Origin: Bacillus sp. PAMC26568 | GTDB taxonomy: Bacteria; Bacillota; Bacilli; Bacillales; Bacillaceae | DNA: 64,000 bases | Direction: 5' to 3' | NCBI RefSeq assembly: GCF_014235785.1 | Contig: NZ_CP060137.1 | Location: 3,162,001 to 3,226,000, forward strand | Part shown: piece by piece, positions 35,068 to 44,160 of the stretch | Layout of the letters: each line of letters starts with the position of its first letter | How positions within the stretch are numbered: the first letter of the stretch is position 1 | Translations under genes and position numbers: made by a program | Notes under the pieces: model-generated | The model's database searches: none | The model's input: the letters and a program-made list of their open reading frames with translations, nothing else | What the model was told of the DNA's origin: nothing

Positions 35068-35845
35068 TGCGACCACCTGCATCCATAATCAATTCTCCCG
35101 CTTCTGAGCCATATATACTGTGTATTTGATCTGTTGTTAAATTTTTCGGAGGGCCATCGTAAACAATCTCACCCTTACTGACACCAATAATGCGGTCAGA
35201 ATATTTTAATGCAACATCCACTTGATGCAAATTAACAAGGACCGTAATTCCCATCGATGTGGAGATAGTCTTTAAATGATCCATAATAATTTTTGAAGCG
35301 TTTGGATCAAGCGAAGCAATCGGTTCATCACACAGCAGCAGCCTTGGATCTTGAATTAATGCTCTTGCAATGCCAACACGCTGTTTTTGTCCGCCGCTCA
35401 GCTGATCACATCTCTTATAAATCTGATCGCCAAGTCCTAATGCTTGAAGGATTTTCAAAGCATTCTGTTTTTCTTCTTCCTTATAAATACCAAGCATACC
35501 GGCGAAAACTGATTTATAGCCAAGTCTTCCATGCAGCACATTTTCAATCACGCTTAAACGATTCACAAGATTATAGTGCTGAAAGATCATGCCAATTTTC
35601 GTTCTGGCTTGTCTCAATTCCCGTTTTCCTAAAGACTGCAAATTCGTATTATCAAACATAATTTCTCCGTCAGTCGCATCAATCATCCTGTTGATGCAAC
35701 GAAGGAGCGTTGATTTCCCTGCTCCTGATGGACCAATAATGGAAACAAACTCTCCTTCGTTTACAGAGAAGGTAACATCTGATAACGCCTTCGTATCTTT
35801 TCCATACTGCTTAGATACTCCGTTTAATTGAAGCAACGTTGTCAT
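35057..35845 (-). CDS. phnC: PhnC, phosphonate ABC transporter ATPase
   Basis: About 262 residues: Walker A GPSGAGKST near residue 37, signature LSGGQKQRVGIARAL, Walker B LLLCDEPIASLD, H-loop LVNLHQVD. These fit PhnC importer ATPases. The ATG at 35845 (MTTLLQLNGV) is six bases after GAGGGAG. It begins 25 bases after phnD. Confidence 0.93.
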   Translation of the reverse strand: MTTLLQLNGVSKQYGKDTKALSDVTFSVNEGEFVSIIGPSGAGKSTLLRCINRMIDATDGEIMFDNTNLQSLGKRELRQARTKIGMIFQHYNLVNRLSVIENVLHGRLGYKSVFAGMLGIYKEEEKQNALKILQALGLGDQIYKRCDQLSGGQKQRVGIARALIQDPRLLLCDEPIASLDPNASKIIMDHLKTISTSMGITVLVNLHQVDVALKYSDRIIGVSKGEIVYDGPPKNLTTDQIHSIYGSEAGELIMDAGGRNAV

Positions 35846-35870
35846 AGTTATCTCCCTCTTCTTCATTTAT

Positions 35871-36905
35871 TTATTTTGATAATTCGCGAATCGGATCAAA
35901 CCATGCATCTTCAACCTCAAGGAAACGCTCTTTATCCGTCTTGTAGAATAAGCCTGAAGTCTCTGAATCTTCCGGAACAAAAATGTTCTCATTGCTTGCC
36001 ATTTCATCAGAAGTAAACGCTTCTTTAAGAGATTTAATATCTTCTTCACTGACTGATTCTGTATTGACTGTAAATGGTGCATTCAATACTGGTGTAACAG
36101 AAATTAACGTGAATTCTTTTCCTGGTACTGTATTAAATGGCTCTGCAGCATCCTCTTTCACTTTGTAAACCGCACCAGCAGTATTCTGTTCTCCTTCAGA
36201 AAGCTCTACATAGTTTTGTACACATGTATCACAAAATGCTGCTGCATCCGATTTTCCTGTCAGCAAATTCACTGCTGATCCTTGGTGAGAACCGCCATAT
36301 TGAACCTCGCTGAAGAACTTCCCGCCTTCTAACAAATCCTCTGCTTTTAAATCCTTGTACTCGTCCATTTTGCCGAAATAAGAAACAATTCCGTCAGATG
36401 GTACTTTAAAGCCTGAAGTTGAACTATTTGAAACAAAAGAAAACTTTTTATCTGCGATAGAATCAATCTTAAACTCTTCTCCGTCTTTATAAGAGTCTGC
36501 ATTCTCTTTTTGAACCGCAAGCCAGCTGTGATAAACAGCGTCATCAATTGTGCCTGATGCTCCGCTTGGAACGACTAAAGGCTGTACTTTATCATTTTTA
36601 GCATTTGCTTCAATATATCCTTGCGCACCCATAAATGCGATGTCTGCATTTCCATTTGCAATTGATTCGATTGCAATGATGTAATCTGTCGTCGTTTTGT
36701 GCTCGACTTTCTTGCCTGTTGCTTCTTCAATTACTTTTCCAATCTCTTCACGGGCACCTTTTAAATCCGCACCCGACTCATTTGGATACCAGGCAATCGT
36801 TAAAGTATCATCGCTGCCTCCGCCTCCGCTTTGAGCATCTGCTGAACATGCTGACATCACTGCTGCAAAAGTAAAGAGGAACATAAGAACAAACCATTTT
36901 TTCAT
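35871..36905 (-). CDS. phnD: PhnD, phosphonate-binding lipoprotein
   Basis: A 344-residue solute-binding lipoprotein: signal peptide with lipobox MSAC (Cys20), a Gly/Ser linker, then LTIAWYPNESGADLKGAREE and the ligand-contact region FVSNSSTSGFKVPSDGIVSY, as in PhnD/PtxB proteins, with SHQGSAVNLLTGKSDAAAFC after it. It captures phosphonates outside the membrane. AAAGGAG stands upstream of the ATG; it lies 92 bases after phnF. Confidence 0.92.
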   Translation of the reverse strand: MKKWFVLMFLFTFAAVMSACSADAQSGGGGSDDTLTIAWYPNESGADLKGAREEIGKVIEEATGKKVEHKTTTDYIIAIESIANGNADIAFMGAQGYIEANAKNDKVQPLVVPSGASGTIDDAVYHSWLAVQKENADSYKDGEEFKIDSIADKKFSFVSNSSTSGFKVPSDGIVSYFGKMDEYKDLKAEDLLEGGKFFSEVQYGGSHQGSAVNLLTGKSDAAAFCDTCVQNYVELSEGEQNTAGAVYKVKEDAAEPFNTVPGKEFTLISVTPVLNAPFTVNTESVSEEDIKSLKEAFTSDEMASNENIFVPEDSETSGLFYKTDKERFLEVEDAWFDPIRELSK

Positions 36906-36997
36906 AGAAAATTCTCCTTTTAAATTGTTTTAGTGTGGTGTAAATCGAATTTTCAGCAAACACAAAATCTCTCCAAATAAATGCAGACAACACCCCC

Positions 36998-37720
36998 TTA
37001 AAATTCGATTAGACATCGATGCATGTCGCTTCTGACTCTTGCAATACTGTATTCAACTGGTGAACCGCCTGGATGGTTCATCAGACTTTCAATTTGCACA
37101 ATTGGCACGCTCTCAGGAATACGCAATACTTTTGCATCCTTCAAAAATGGAAGACTCGCATGAAAGATCGATTTGCTTCGCACAGGACGAAACTGATAGT
37201 GCTTTTCAAGCAGCCCATATAAGGAATGAAACCCTTCAAACTTGTTTTCCAGTCCAGGGACCTCTATTACTGGAAAAACGGTCGTCGTGACGGACATCGG
37301 TGTCTCATCTACATATCTCAAAATCTCTAAACGATAGATGGTATCACTTTCCTCAAGCTCCAGATGGACTCGCTCCTCTTCTGACGGCATGCCTATTTCC
37401 CAATGCAGAAGCTTGCTTTTATGCGGAACGCCTTGATTTGACATATTCTCTGAAAACCGAGTTTGAGAGGACAGAACGTACTGGACGGGTTTCATAATGC
37501 GATTAATATAGCAGCCCTTTCCCTGAACAGGTGTGACCCACCCGAGATTGGTCATTCTCGCAATCGCCTGCCTCACCACATGCCGATTCACATGAAATTG
37601 ACGGCAAAGCTCATTTTCCGAAGGAATCTTTTCGCTTTCCAGATACTCTCCGCTGCGAATTTTTTCAATAATCGACTCTGCAATCTGCAAGTGCAAGATC
37701 GCCTCATCCTGAACTTTCAT
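36998..37720 (-). CDS. phnF: PhnF, GntR/HutC-family regulator of the phn locus
   Basis: A 240-residue regulator: winged helix (IPSENELCRQFHVNRHVVRQ, residues ~31-50) and a UTRA ligand domain (LLHWEIGMPSEEERVHLELE, later GLLEKHYQFRPVRSKSIFHA). It heads the transport unit and its operator-like repeat lies 40 bases upstream. Repression lifted by phosphate or phosphonate intermediates would be the usual mode. Confidence 0.9.
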   Translation of the reverse strand: MKVQDEAILHLQIAESIIEKIRSGEYLESEKIPSENELCRQFHVNRHVVRQAIARMTNLGWVTPVQGKGCYINRIMKPVQYVLSSQTRFSENMSNQGVPHKSKLLHWEIGMPSEEERVHLELEESDTIYRLEILRYVDETPMSVTTTVFPVIEVPGLENKFEGFHSLYGLLEKHYQFRPVRSKSIFHASLPFLKDAKVLRIPESVPIVQIESLMNHPGGSPVEYSIARVRSDMHRCLIEF

Positions 37721-37759
37721 TCTGATTCCTCCTTCCTCTTCCCTTACTATCTATAATCT

Positions 37760-37775
37760 AACTTATCAACAAGTT
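37760..37775 (-). promoter_or_regulatory. PhnF-type operator upstream of phnF
   Basis: AACTTA-N4-CAAGTT, with the same surrounding bases as the site before phnG. A likely -10 (AGATTATAG region) overlaps its downstream side. Confidence 0.7.
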
Positions 37776-37780
37776 GGCAT

Positions 37781-37819
37781 GGTTAAGGCAGTGTAAAAGA
37801 GTTTTAGTTTTGTGTAAAG
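37781..37819 (-). promoter_or_regulatory. Pho-box-like repeats upstream of phnF
   Basis: On the minus strand TTTACAC, TTTTACAC and TTAACC at about 21- and 10-base steps, matching PhoP boxes. They precede the operator, as at phnG. Confidence 0.6.
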
Positions 37820-37888
37820 ATTCGGGATCATTCGTCATTAAGTTCATACTATTTTTACATTTTCGCTAAAAATACGGTCAAAAATAAA

Positions 37889-37919
37889 GAAAAAGCCCCT
37901 CCCTGTTATGGGAGAGACT
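37889..37919 (-). terminator. Terminator of the carbohydrate operon
   Basis: AGTCTCTCCC / GGGAGGGGCT stem with a T-rich run, 38 bases after the MFS gene stop. Confidence 0.7.
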
Positions 37920-37956
37920 TACTAGATTTATATTCAGGAAAAGAACAAATTCTTTT

Positions 37957-39105
37957 TTAGATATCTTTTATTTGGCTGGCCTTTATTGAGGGACCTTTCT
38001 TTTTCATCCATAAAAACGGAATGCCAGCAAGTGCAAAGATAGTCGTGAGCTGGTACATTGTGTCTGCTGCAAAATGATTCAGAACCCAGCCGCCTAAAAG
38101 ATTGCCTGATACTCCGCCCAATCCAAGGGTTACAGCTGTATAAAGAGTTTGACCGGTAGCCCGGTAATTTTGCGGTGTCAATACATCTACATAGGCTACA
38201 GATGCAAAATAGTGAATACTAAAAGAAAAACTAAGCAAGATCTGAGTCCAAATCAGCACTTGCAAATGATCGCTGAAACCCAGCACACTCCACCTGCATG
38301 CATAACTAAAAGCGGCAAATGACAAAAGCATAGGATAAGAAAATCTCTTCATCAGTTTGCCCGATACCGCGAAAAAAGGAATTTCCAAAATTGATTTTAA
38401 AAGCAGCGTAAACCCTACTATTGTAATGCTGGCACCAAGGGACTGCAAATGAATGCCATAAAACGAGTTATTCGCATTGATCGTCAGCTGCAGCAAAAAA
38501 TTAAATAACAAGAACATCACAAATGCTTGATTTTTAAGGAGGCCAGCCGCTTCCTTCATACGAAAATGCTTCTTCTCGCCTTTTTGAATCGGCAGTCTCA
38601 ATAATACAAGCAATGTTAAAAGCAGCACTGCACTGTGCAGCAAGAACATGAATTCTAACCCGATATAATCAAGAATTCTCCCTATACTGATGACACCGAG
38701 TGCATACCCTAACGAGCCCCACAAACGGACTTTGCCAAAATCATTGCGATCTTCCAGCAAAGCAAGAGCTGTACTATCGGCAATTGGGTTAATGGAGCTT
38801 TGAAAAAACCAATAAAAAAGATTTAAAACGACGAAATGATGAAACTCATATGCAAATGGAAAAAAGACGGCTGTCCCTGCTGAACCAAAGAGAGTCAATA
38901 GCAGCGTTGCCTTGGGCCGGTCCCATAAATCCGTCAGTACACCCCATACAGGCTGAGCAACAATCATCACAAGCGGCCCGATTGCAAACAGGATGCCAAT
39001 CTGCCCTTTCGCAAGCCCAATCTCACCATAGTATAAATTAAGAAATTGAAGGGATCCTACGCTTAAGCTGAAACAAAAGTAGAAGGTTTTTAAAATAAAA
39101 ATCAT
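37957..39105 (-). CDS. MFS transporter (LacY/PPP-like sugar permease)
   Basis: A 382-residue protein of twelve helices. The A-loop-like motif GVLTDLWDRPKATLLLTLFG near residue 55 and the second-half repeat place it in the MFS_1-like group (HcaT, LacY, B. subtilis YwbF). It is the last gene of the carbohydrate locus. It probably moves a sugar or a pathway product; the direction is unknown. The ATG has a weak AAGGTGA about 12 bases upstream. Confidence 0.8.
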   Translation of the reverse strand: MIFILKTFYFCFSLSVGSLQFLNLYYGEIGLAKGQIGILFAIGPLVMIVAQPVWGVLTDLWDRPKATLLLTLFGSAGTAVFFPFAYEFHHFVVLNLFYWFFQSSINPIADSTALALLEDRNDFGKVRLWGSLGYALGVISIGRILDYIGLEFMFLLHSAVLLLTLLVLLRLPIQKGEKKHFRMKEAAGLLKNQAFVMFLLFNFLLQLTINANNSFYGIHLQSLGASITIVGFTLLLKSILEIPFFAVSGKLMKRFSYPMLLSFAAFSYACRWSVLGFSDHLQVLIWTQILLSFSFSIHYFASVAYVDVLTPQNYRATGQTLYTAVTLGLGGVSGNLLGGWVLNHFAADTMYQLTTIFALAGIPFLWMKKKGPSIKASQIKDI

Positions 39106-39121
39106 TTTTTAGTTATTCACC

Positions 39122-39763
39122 TTAACTTTCTGGTGCAAGATGCTTTTTCATTTCCATGTCCATATTCATAAAGATTCGTAATGAATACCACATAATCAAA
39201 AGCGAGATACCGCTTATTCCAAAGAAAAGAAAGAGACCTGACAGCATCATAGTGACATAGAAGGAGAGTACTGACGCAAGCACCAGCAAAATGGTCTGAA
39301 TAGGATTTACGATAGCAATAAAGAAAGCTTGCCGAATGTATAAAAGTGTCCTCAGCTCATAATGAACATATACAGGAAAAATGTAGATCAGAGTAAATAC
39401 GAACAAAATAATCAATAAGCTAAAAATGCTTGTTAAAGAGATGAATGCCACCCCATGCAAAGTTTGTACAAACTTCAAATCAACTAATAGGATGCAGGCA
39501 GTGAGTCCAAAAAGTATGCCAAGCTTATTAGAATGAATGAATTCCTTACGGTAGGATTGCCAGAACGTGCGGACAAGCGGCACATCTTTTTCTCCTCTTA
39601 ACCATTTTCGTATGACAGAAAATGCAGCTGTCGTGGAAGGAAAGATGCCAAATAGAATGAATCCGGCCAGAGTAAACGCAATCCATATTAAATTTAAGAA
39701 AGCGAGCCTGTAAAACCAATCGCATAGTCTGTAGAGATTTCCAGTAACCCAGCCGGTACTCAT
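39122..39763 (-). CDS. YesL-like DUF624 membrane protein
   Basis: About 213 residues with five or so helices; the start MSTGWVTGNLYRLCDWFYRL and TAAFSVIRKWLRGEKDVPL are typical of YesL (DUF624). Such proteins are encoded in Bacillus pectin and oligosaccharide clusters next to ABC sugar importers. Function is unknown. The start at 39763 follows AAGGAGGA; the longer frame has no site. Confidence 0.8.
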   Translation of the reverse strand: MSTGWVTGNLYRLCDWFYRLAFLNLIWIAFTLAGFILFGIFPSTTAAFSVIRKWLRGEKDVPLVRTFWQSYRKEFIHSNKLGILFGLTACILLVDLKFVQTLHGVAFISLTSIFSLLIILFVFTLIYIFPVYVHYELRTLLYIRQAFFIAIVNPIQTILLVLASVLSFYVTMMLSGLFLFFGISGISLLIMWYSLRIFMNMDMEMKKHLAPES

Positions 39764-39803
39764 TAGACGATTCTCCTCCTTTCCATACACAATTTAGATT
39801 CTA

Positions 39804-40880
39804 TTACACTTCAACGCTCTGTCCGAACTGTATTTCCATACCTTTTTCACTGGATTCATAGATCGCACAAAGTATTTTCATCATTTCAATTCCATCTTCT
39901 ACCGGACTCAGCGTTTCTTTTTCTCCTTTACATGCTGCAATAAAGTGATCAATTTCATTTTGGAAAGCCTGTATAAAATCGAAAGAAAGCTTATCGATCT
40001 GAGGCGTTGCATTCAAAATAATATCATGATGTTCAGTAACGATGGATAATTCGGGCTCAAGCTCAAATCCTCCCTTATCTCCATACAATTTCACTGATAA
40101 TTCATCTTTTTTCCCATGAAGGGTAAAGCTGACATCCACCATCAATGAAGCGCCATTTTCAAATCGGATAATGGCGTTAGCCAGATCTTCCACTGTGTTC
40201 TTATCAGGATCATAATCTGCCGCTTGATAAAACGATAGATGTTCAACATTAGACCGATTTCCGAGCTTTGAATACGTATTGCCGCTGACCGATTTCACTT
40301 TCGGTTTCCCCATTAAGTACCAGCAAATGTCTATGACATGGACTCCAAGATCAATGAGAGGTCCTCCTCCTGATCTGTCTTTATCCGCAAACCAGCCTCC
40401 AGGATTTCCTAAACGGCGCAAACAAGAGGCTTTTGCGTAATAGATTTCGCCAAAATGATTTTGATTCACGAATTTTTGAATGATTGCAGTATTTGATGCA
40501 TAACGTCTGACGAAACCAACTTGCAGGAGCTTACCGCTTCGTTTGACCGCCTCTTCAATTTTCAATGCATCAGCTACTGTTGTGCAAAGCGGTTTTTCAA
40601 CTAATACATGTTTGCCTGCATCAAGTGCAGCAATGGCAATTTCGGCATGAGAGTTATTCCAAGTACATATGCTGACAGCATCAATCTCCTGATCAGCAAG
40701 TAACGATTCATGATCATAATAAACCTTTGACGCATTGTACTTTTTTGCTTTTTCATGTGCTCTTTCTTCATTCAAATCACAGATCGCATACAATTCTGCA
40801 AAATCATTATTTTCATAGGACTGCAGATGCATCTCTGAAATAGAACCAGCACCAATGACTCCGATCTTTAGTTTACTCAT
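39804..40880 (-). CDS. Gfo/Idh/MocA oxidoreductase (module 2)
   Basis: A 358-residue NAD(P)-dependent sugar dehydrogenase: IGVIGAGSISEMH at the N-terminus, VEKPLCT near residue 98, and GGGPLIDLGVHVIDICWYLM (catalytic Asp/His of the family) near 172-190. Members oxidise a hydroxyl of sugars or inositols. It follows an epimerase gene by 29 bases. Substrate unknown; 3-keto-glycoside chemistry is suggested by the neighbours. Confidence 0.88.
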   Translation of the reverse strand: MSKLKIGVIGAGSISEMHLQSYENNDFAELYAICDLNEERAHEKAKKYNASKVYYDHESLLADQEIDAVSICTWNNSHAEIAIAALDAGKHVLVEKPLCTTVADALKIEEAVKRSGKLLQVGFVRRYASNTAIIQKFVNQNHFGEIYYAKASCLRRLGNPGGWFADKDRSGGGPLIDLGVHVIDICWYLMGKPKVKSVSGNTYSKLGNRSNVEHLSFYQAADYDPDKNTVEDLANAIIRFENGASLMVDVSFTLHGKKDELSVKLYGDKGGFELEPELSIVTEHHDIILNATPQIDKLSFDFIQAFQNEIDHFIAACKGEKETLSPVEDGIEMMKILCAIYESSEKGMEIQFGQSVEV

Positions 40881-40909
40881 CGCTTAATCCTCCCATTTTC
40901 CACATTAGT

Positions 40910-41773
40910 TTAAACTTCTTCCCACATTCTGCGCACATTTTCCATACTGATTCTTGAGCCTGTTTTACACTCTTCCATTCCTTCAAATTCTACTGACAGA
41001 TACCCGTCATATCCTGAGTGTTTGATCACTTTTAAAACCTCCCTCATCGCGATATCGCCATGACCAATAATTGCTCCCCGCAGATAGTTTCCAGATGCTG
41101 TCGGGAACCAGCCCTCTCCAGGATTGAAATGCGACGGACGCAAATAAAAATCTTTAATATGAACCATGGAAGCAATCGGTATATTCTTTTTTACCGCTGA
41201 TACAGATTCCTCATCCGCACACATGAAATTTCCCACATCAAGCGTTGTTTTAAAATTAGGCCGATTCACATGATTCACAACGGTTTGAACACGGTCACTC
41301 GCCTGAACAAAATACCCATGATTTTCAATGCTCGTTGTAATTCCATGCTCAGCAGCATAATCAGCAATCCTGCGGCACGCCTCAACAATCTCCGGCAGAT
41401 CTTTTTCAAATTGCTGGATGGAAGCATCATGCGGAGGCCTTGAGGCAACATCATGGCGCATCAGCTTAACTCCTAATTGTGAGGCGATATCAACTTGTCC
41501 CTTAACACGATCGATTTCTTTCTCAAATTCTTCGCTTGTTAAAGAAATGAAATTAGCTCCAATTGCATAATTAGATATCTCGATGCCGGTGCTCTCGGCC
41601 TTTTGGCAAATTGCTTCGATTAAATCAGGATTGTGATCAAGTGTAAATCCGAAGGGAACAATTTCAATGTGCTCTCCCCCTTGTTCCGCAATCCAGCTGA
41701 TCGCTTCTAAAATATCAATCTCTTTTGATTTCAGTGCAGAAACCAGACTATACGAACTTAATCCAATTTTCAT
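40910..41773 (-). CDS. TIM-barrel sugar isomerase/epimerase (module 2)
   Basis: A 287-residue AP-endonuclease-2-like TIM barrel. Metal-ligand motifs seen: IVEACRRIADYAAEHGITTSIENHG (Glu of IENHG), TTLDVGNFMCAD, MVHIKDF and LSVEFEGMEE. Relatives epimerise keto-sugars or inosose. It sits between the binding-protein gene and a dehydrogenase of the same module. Confidence 0.87.
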   Translation of the reverse strand: MKIGLSSYSLVSALKSKEIDILEAISWIAEQGGEHIEIVPFGFTLDHNPDLIEAICQKAESTGIEISNYAIGANFISLTSEEFEKEIDRVKGQVDIASQLGVKLMRHDVASRPPHDASIQQFEKDLPEIVEACRRIADYAAEHGITTSIENHGYFVQASDRVQTVVNHVNRPNFKTTLDVGNFMCADEESVSAVKKNIPIASMVHIKDFYLRPSHFNPGEGWFPTASGNYLRGAIIGHGDIAMREVLKVIKHSGYDGYLSVEFEGMEECKTGSRISMENVRRMWEEV

Positions 41774-41824
41774 ATTTAACCACCTCTTAATTGAGTCGTA
41801 ACATCAGGCGCCTTCATATCTTTT

Positions 41825-43195
41825 CTATTGTCTGGCAGACCAGCTCTCAGCTCGTTTTTGCAGATCATCCAGAAATGTTTGAATATCAGGTGCCTGTTTA
41901 TTTGCTGCTTTACTGATAAATCCATTAATAGCCGGAGCTATTTCACTGCTGAAAAACGGATTTGCCTCATCCATTAGCGTCGATTTCGAGATATCCGCTA
42001 CCTCCATTGCCCGTTTCATATATTTGTCATTTTTGTTCACGAAGTCAGATTCTTTTAAAGTTGGCGTAAATTTGTAGTTATCATAGTTATGCTTTTGAGT
42101 TTCATAGCCAGTTAAAAATTTCATGACCTCCCACGAGGCCTCAACATTATTTGCGTCTTTTGCCATAACAAAAGGATCTGCAGCCACCCAGCCCTCGCCG
42201 TTTGGTCCAAGATTTAAGCTTGTCTCAAATCGATCTAAAAGCTTTTCGTCTTTATTTGCCTGGAATTCTCCCATTGTGCCTGCTCCAGAATGATCTAAAG
42301 CAATGGCAATTCGATTTTTTTCCAGTCCGAAGTTTTCTGCTCCTTGATTATTAATAAATGCTTTCGGAGGATACTTTGCAGCTTTTTCAAGCCATTCAAG
42401 AACCTTTACCATTTCTGGAGTATTAAGCATCCATTTAATATTAGCGGCATCATCCAGGCTTCCTTCTGCCCCTTTAGCACCATAAGCATGAGCCAATGCA
42501 ACAAAAGTAGAAGCATTTAATGCATTTCCATTCCACCATAACCCGTAGTTTTGCTTGCCTGTTTTCGGATTTTTACCTGTCATTTCTTTCGCTTTATCCA
42601 AGATCTCTTCTGGAGTAGGCTTGTCAGATAAATAATCTACTCCCCATTCATCAAAGATTTTTTTATCGTAGATGGTTATCCTTCTTCCAAGTACTGCAGG
42701 AAGACCGTATCTCTCTCCTTTAAACGATTTTGTACTGTACGAATTCTCCCAAATACCATCTAAATAGATGCTTGAATCAAATGATGAATCCTTTTCGATT
42801 AAATCGTCGATTCCACGGAGCAATCCCTTTTCCATCCATTGTGAAGCGAATGCGCCTCCAGTATAAAGAACATCAACATCGTTTGATTGCAGAAGAGCTG
42901 TCTGTTTCGCCTGAGCATTTTCCCATGGAACTTGATACAGTTCTAATTTAATGTTGGGATATCTCGGTTTGAATTCTTTTTCCACATATTCTTTTAATCC
43001 CGTTGCCTGAATGCCTGTGATTGGGTCAAGTCCATTCTCTAACTGCCATCCTGCAAGAGCCACCCTGACCGTTCCTTTTACCTCTGAGACCACCTTGATA
43101 TTTTTGTTTACACTTGTACTGCCGGATTCTGAAGAGCAAGCGATCAGCGAAAAAAACATAAGAAATGCAAGAAACATGATCATGAGTTTTTTCAT
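41825..43195 (-). CDS. Carbohydrate ABC transporter substrate-binding lipoprotein (module 2)
   Basis: About 456 residues: lipoprotein signal MKKLMIMFLAFLMFFSLIAC with Cys20, then a SBP_bac_1 fold (LQSNDVDVLYTGGAFASQWM, GERYGLPAVLGRRITIYDKK). The start at 43195 has GAGGGGA upstream; the longer frame to 43225 does not. It follows two permease genes, an unusual order since binding proteins usually come first. Confidence 0.88.
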   Translation of the reverse strand: MKKLMIMFLAFLMFFSLIACSSESGSTSVNKNIKVVSEVKGTVRVALAGWQLENGLDPITGIQATGLKEYVEKEFKPRYPNIKLELYQVPWENAQAKQTALLQSNDVDVLYTGGAFASQWMEKGLLRGIDDLIEKDSSFDSSIYLDGIWENSYSTKSFKGERYGLPAVLGRRITIYDKKIFDEWGVDYLSDKPTPEEILDKAKEMTGKNPKTGKQNYGLWWNGNALNASTFVALAHAYGAKGAEGSLDDAANIKWMLNTPEMVKVLEWLEKAAKYPPKAFINNQGAENFGLEKNRIAIALDHSGAGTMGEFQANKDEKLLDRFETSLNLGPNGEGWVAADPFVMAKDANNVEASWEVMKFLTGYETQKHNYDNYKFTPTLKESDFVNKNDKYMKRAMEVADISKSTLMDEANPFFSSEIAPAINGFISKAANKQAPDIQTFLDDLQKRAESWSARQ

Positions 43196-43248
43196 TCTGG
43201 TTCCCCTCTTTTCTTTTTTATGCAATTTATCCCGGCAAAGCAGGACAA

Positions 43249-44148
43249 TTATTGCTTAATTCCTGATAAAGCAATGCTTTCCACGATATATTTTTGCAGA
43301 AATAAATAAACAGCAACGATTGGCACAAGACTTACGCTTGTTGCCGCCAATATAATAGAAGGCAGAGGAATATCTTTGTTGTACGTAAACATAGCAAGCC
43401 CTAATTGAATGGTATATTTATCGGGACTTTTCAGTGCGAGCAGCGGCCATAATAGATCATTCCAAACACCCAGAAATTGCAGGATGACCATCGTTGCAAG
43501 AATCGGAATGCATAGCGGAAGATAGATTCTCAAAAAAACGGTGAATTCATTCGCACCATCTATGATTGCAGCTTCTCGCAGACTCCCTGGAAGCTGATCA
43601 ATAAATGCCTTTGCCAAAAAAGTGCCAAATGCATAATTTAAAGCCGGAAGATAAAATGCCCAGTAAGTATCAAGAAGCTGCAGTTTATCGAAAAGCAAAT
43701 ATTGAGGAATCATTGTCATCTCAAATGGAATCATCATCGTACTGAGTGCAAGAACCAAAACAATCCCTGCTCCTTTAAATTTAAGCTTGGAAATGGCATA
43801 TCCGGAAAATAAGGCTGACATTAAACTGATTAAAATTACACCTATTGCTACAAGAAGCGAATTAATCATGTATTTGATCATTGGAACATTTGTAAATGCT
43901 GCCTCATAAGGCATAAGCGAAGGCTCCTCTGGCCAAAATCTTGGGGGAAAAGGAATATTCAGCCTTGCTCCCCAGTCAAAGCTTGTCGTGACCATCCAGA
44001 TAAAGGGGACAATCATGATGAGAGAGCCCAAAAACAAAATTCCAGTCAACAGATGTCCTCCAAATCGAACCTTTTTTTTGGGGGCCTTTTCTTTAAGGTT
44101 AAATCTTCCAGAGTGTTTCTGCTGGATTTGATCCGGTACAATTTTCAT
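43249..44148 (-). CDS. Carbohydrate ABC permease, MalG/YesQ type (module 2)
   Basis: A 299-residue permease with six helices after a basic N-terminal segment and the EAA loop REAAIIDGANEFTVFLRIYLPLC near residue 200. It works with the permease encoded next to it and the lipoprotein at 41825. No ATPase gene is present; Bacillus importers of this class share MsmX. Confidence 0.9.
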   Translation of the reverse strand: MKIVPDQIQQKHSGRFNLKEKAPKKKVRFGGHLLTGILFLGSLIMIVPFIWMVTTSFDWGARLNIPFPPRFWPEEPSLMPYEAAFTNVPMIKYMINSLLVAIGVILISLMSALFSGYAISKLKFKGAGIVLVLALSTMMIPFEMTMIPQYLLFDKLQLLDTYWAFYLPALNYAFGTFLAKAFIDQLPGSLREAAIIDGANEFTVFLRIYLPLCIPILATMVILQFLGVWNDLLWPLLALKSPDKYTIQLGLAMFTYNKDIPLPSIILAATSVSLVPIVAVYLFLQKYIVESIALSGIKQ

Positions 44149-44160
44149 GATATTCCTCCT

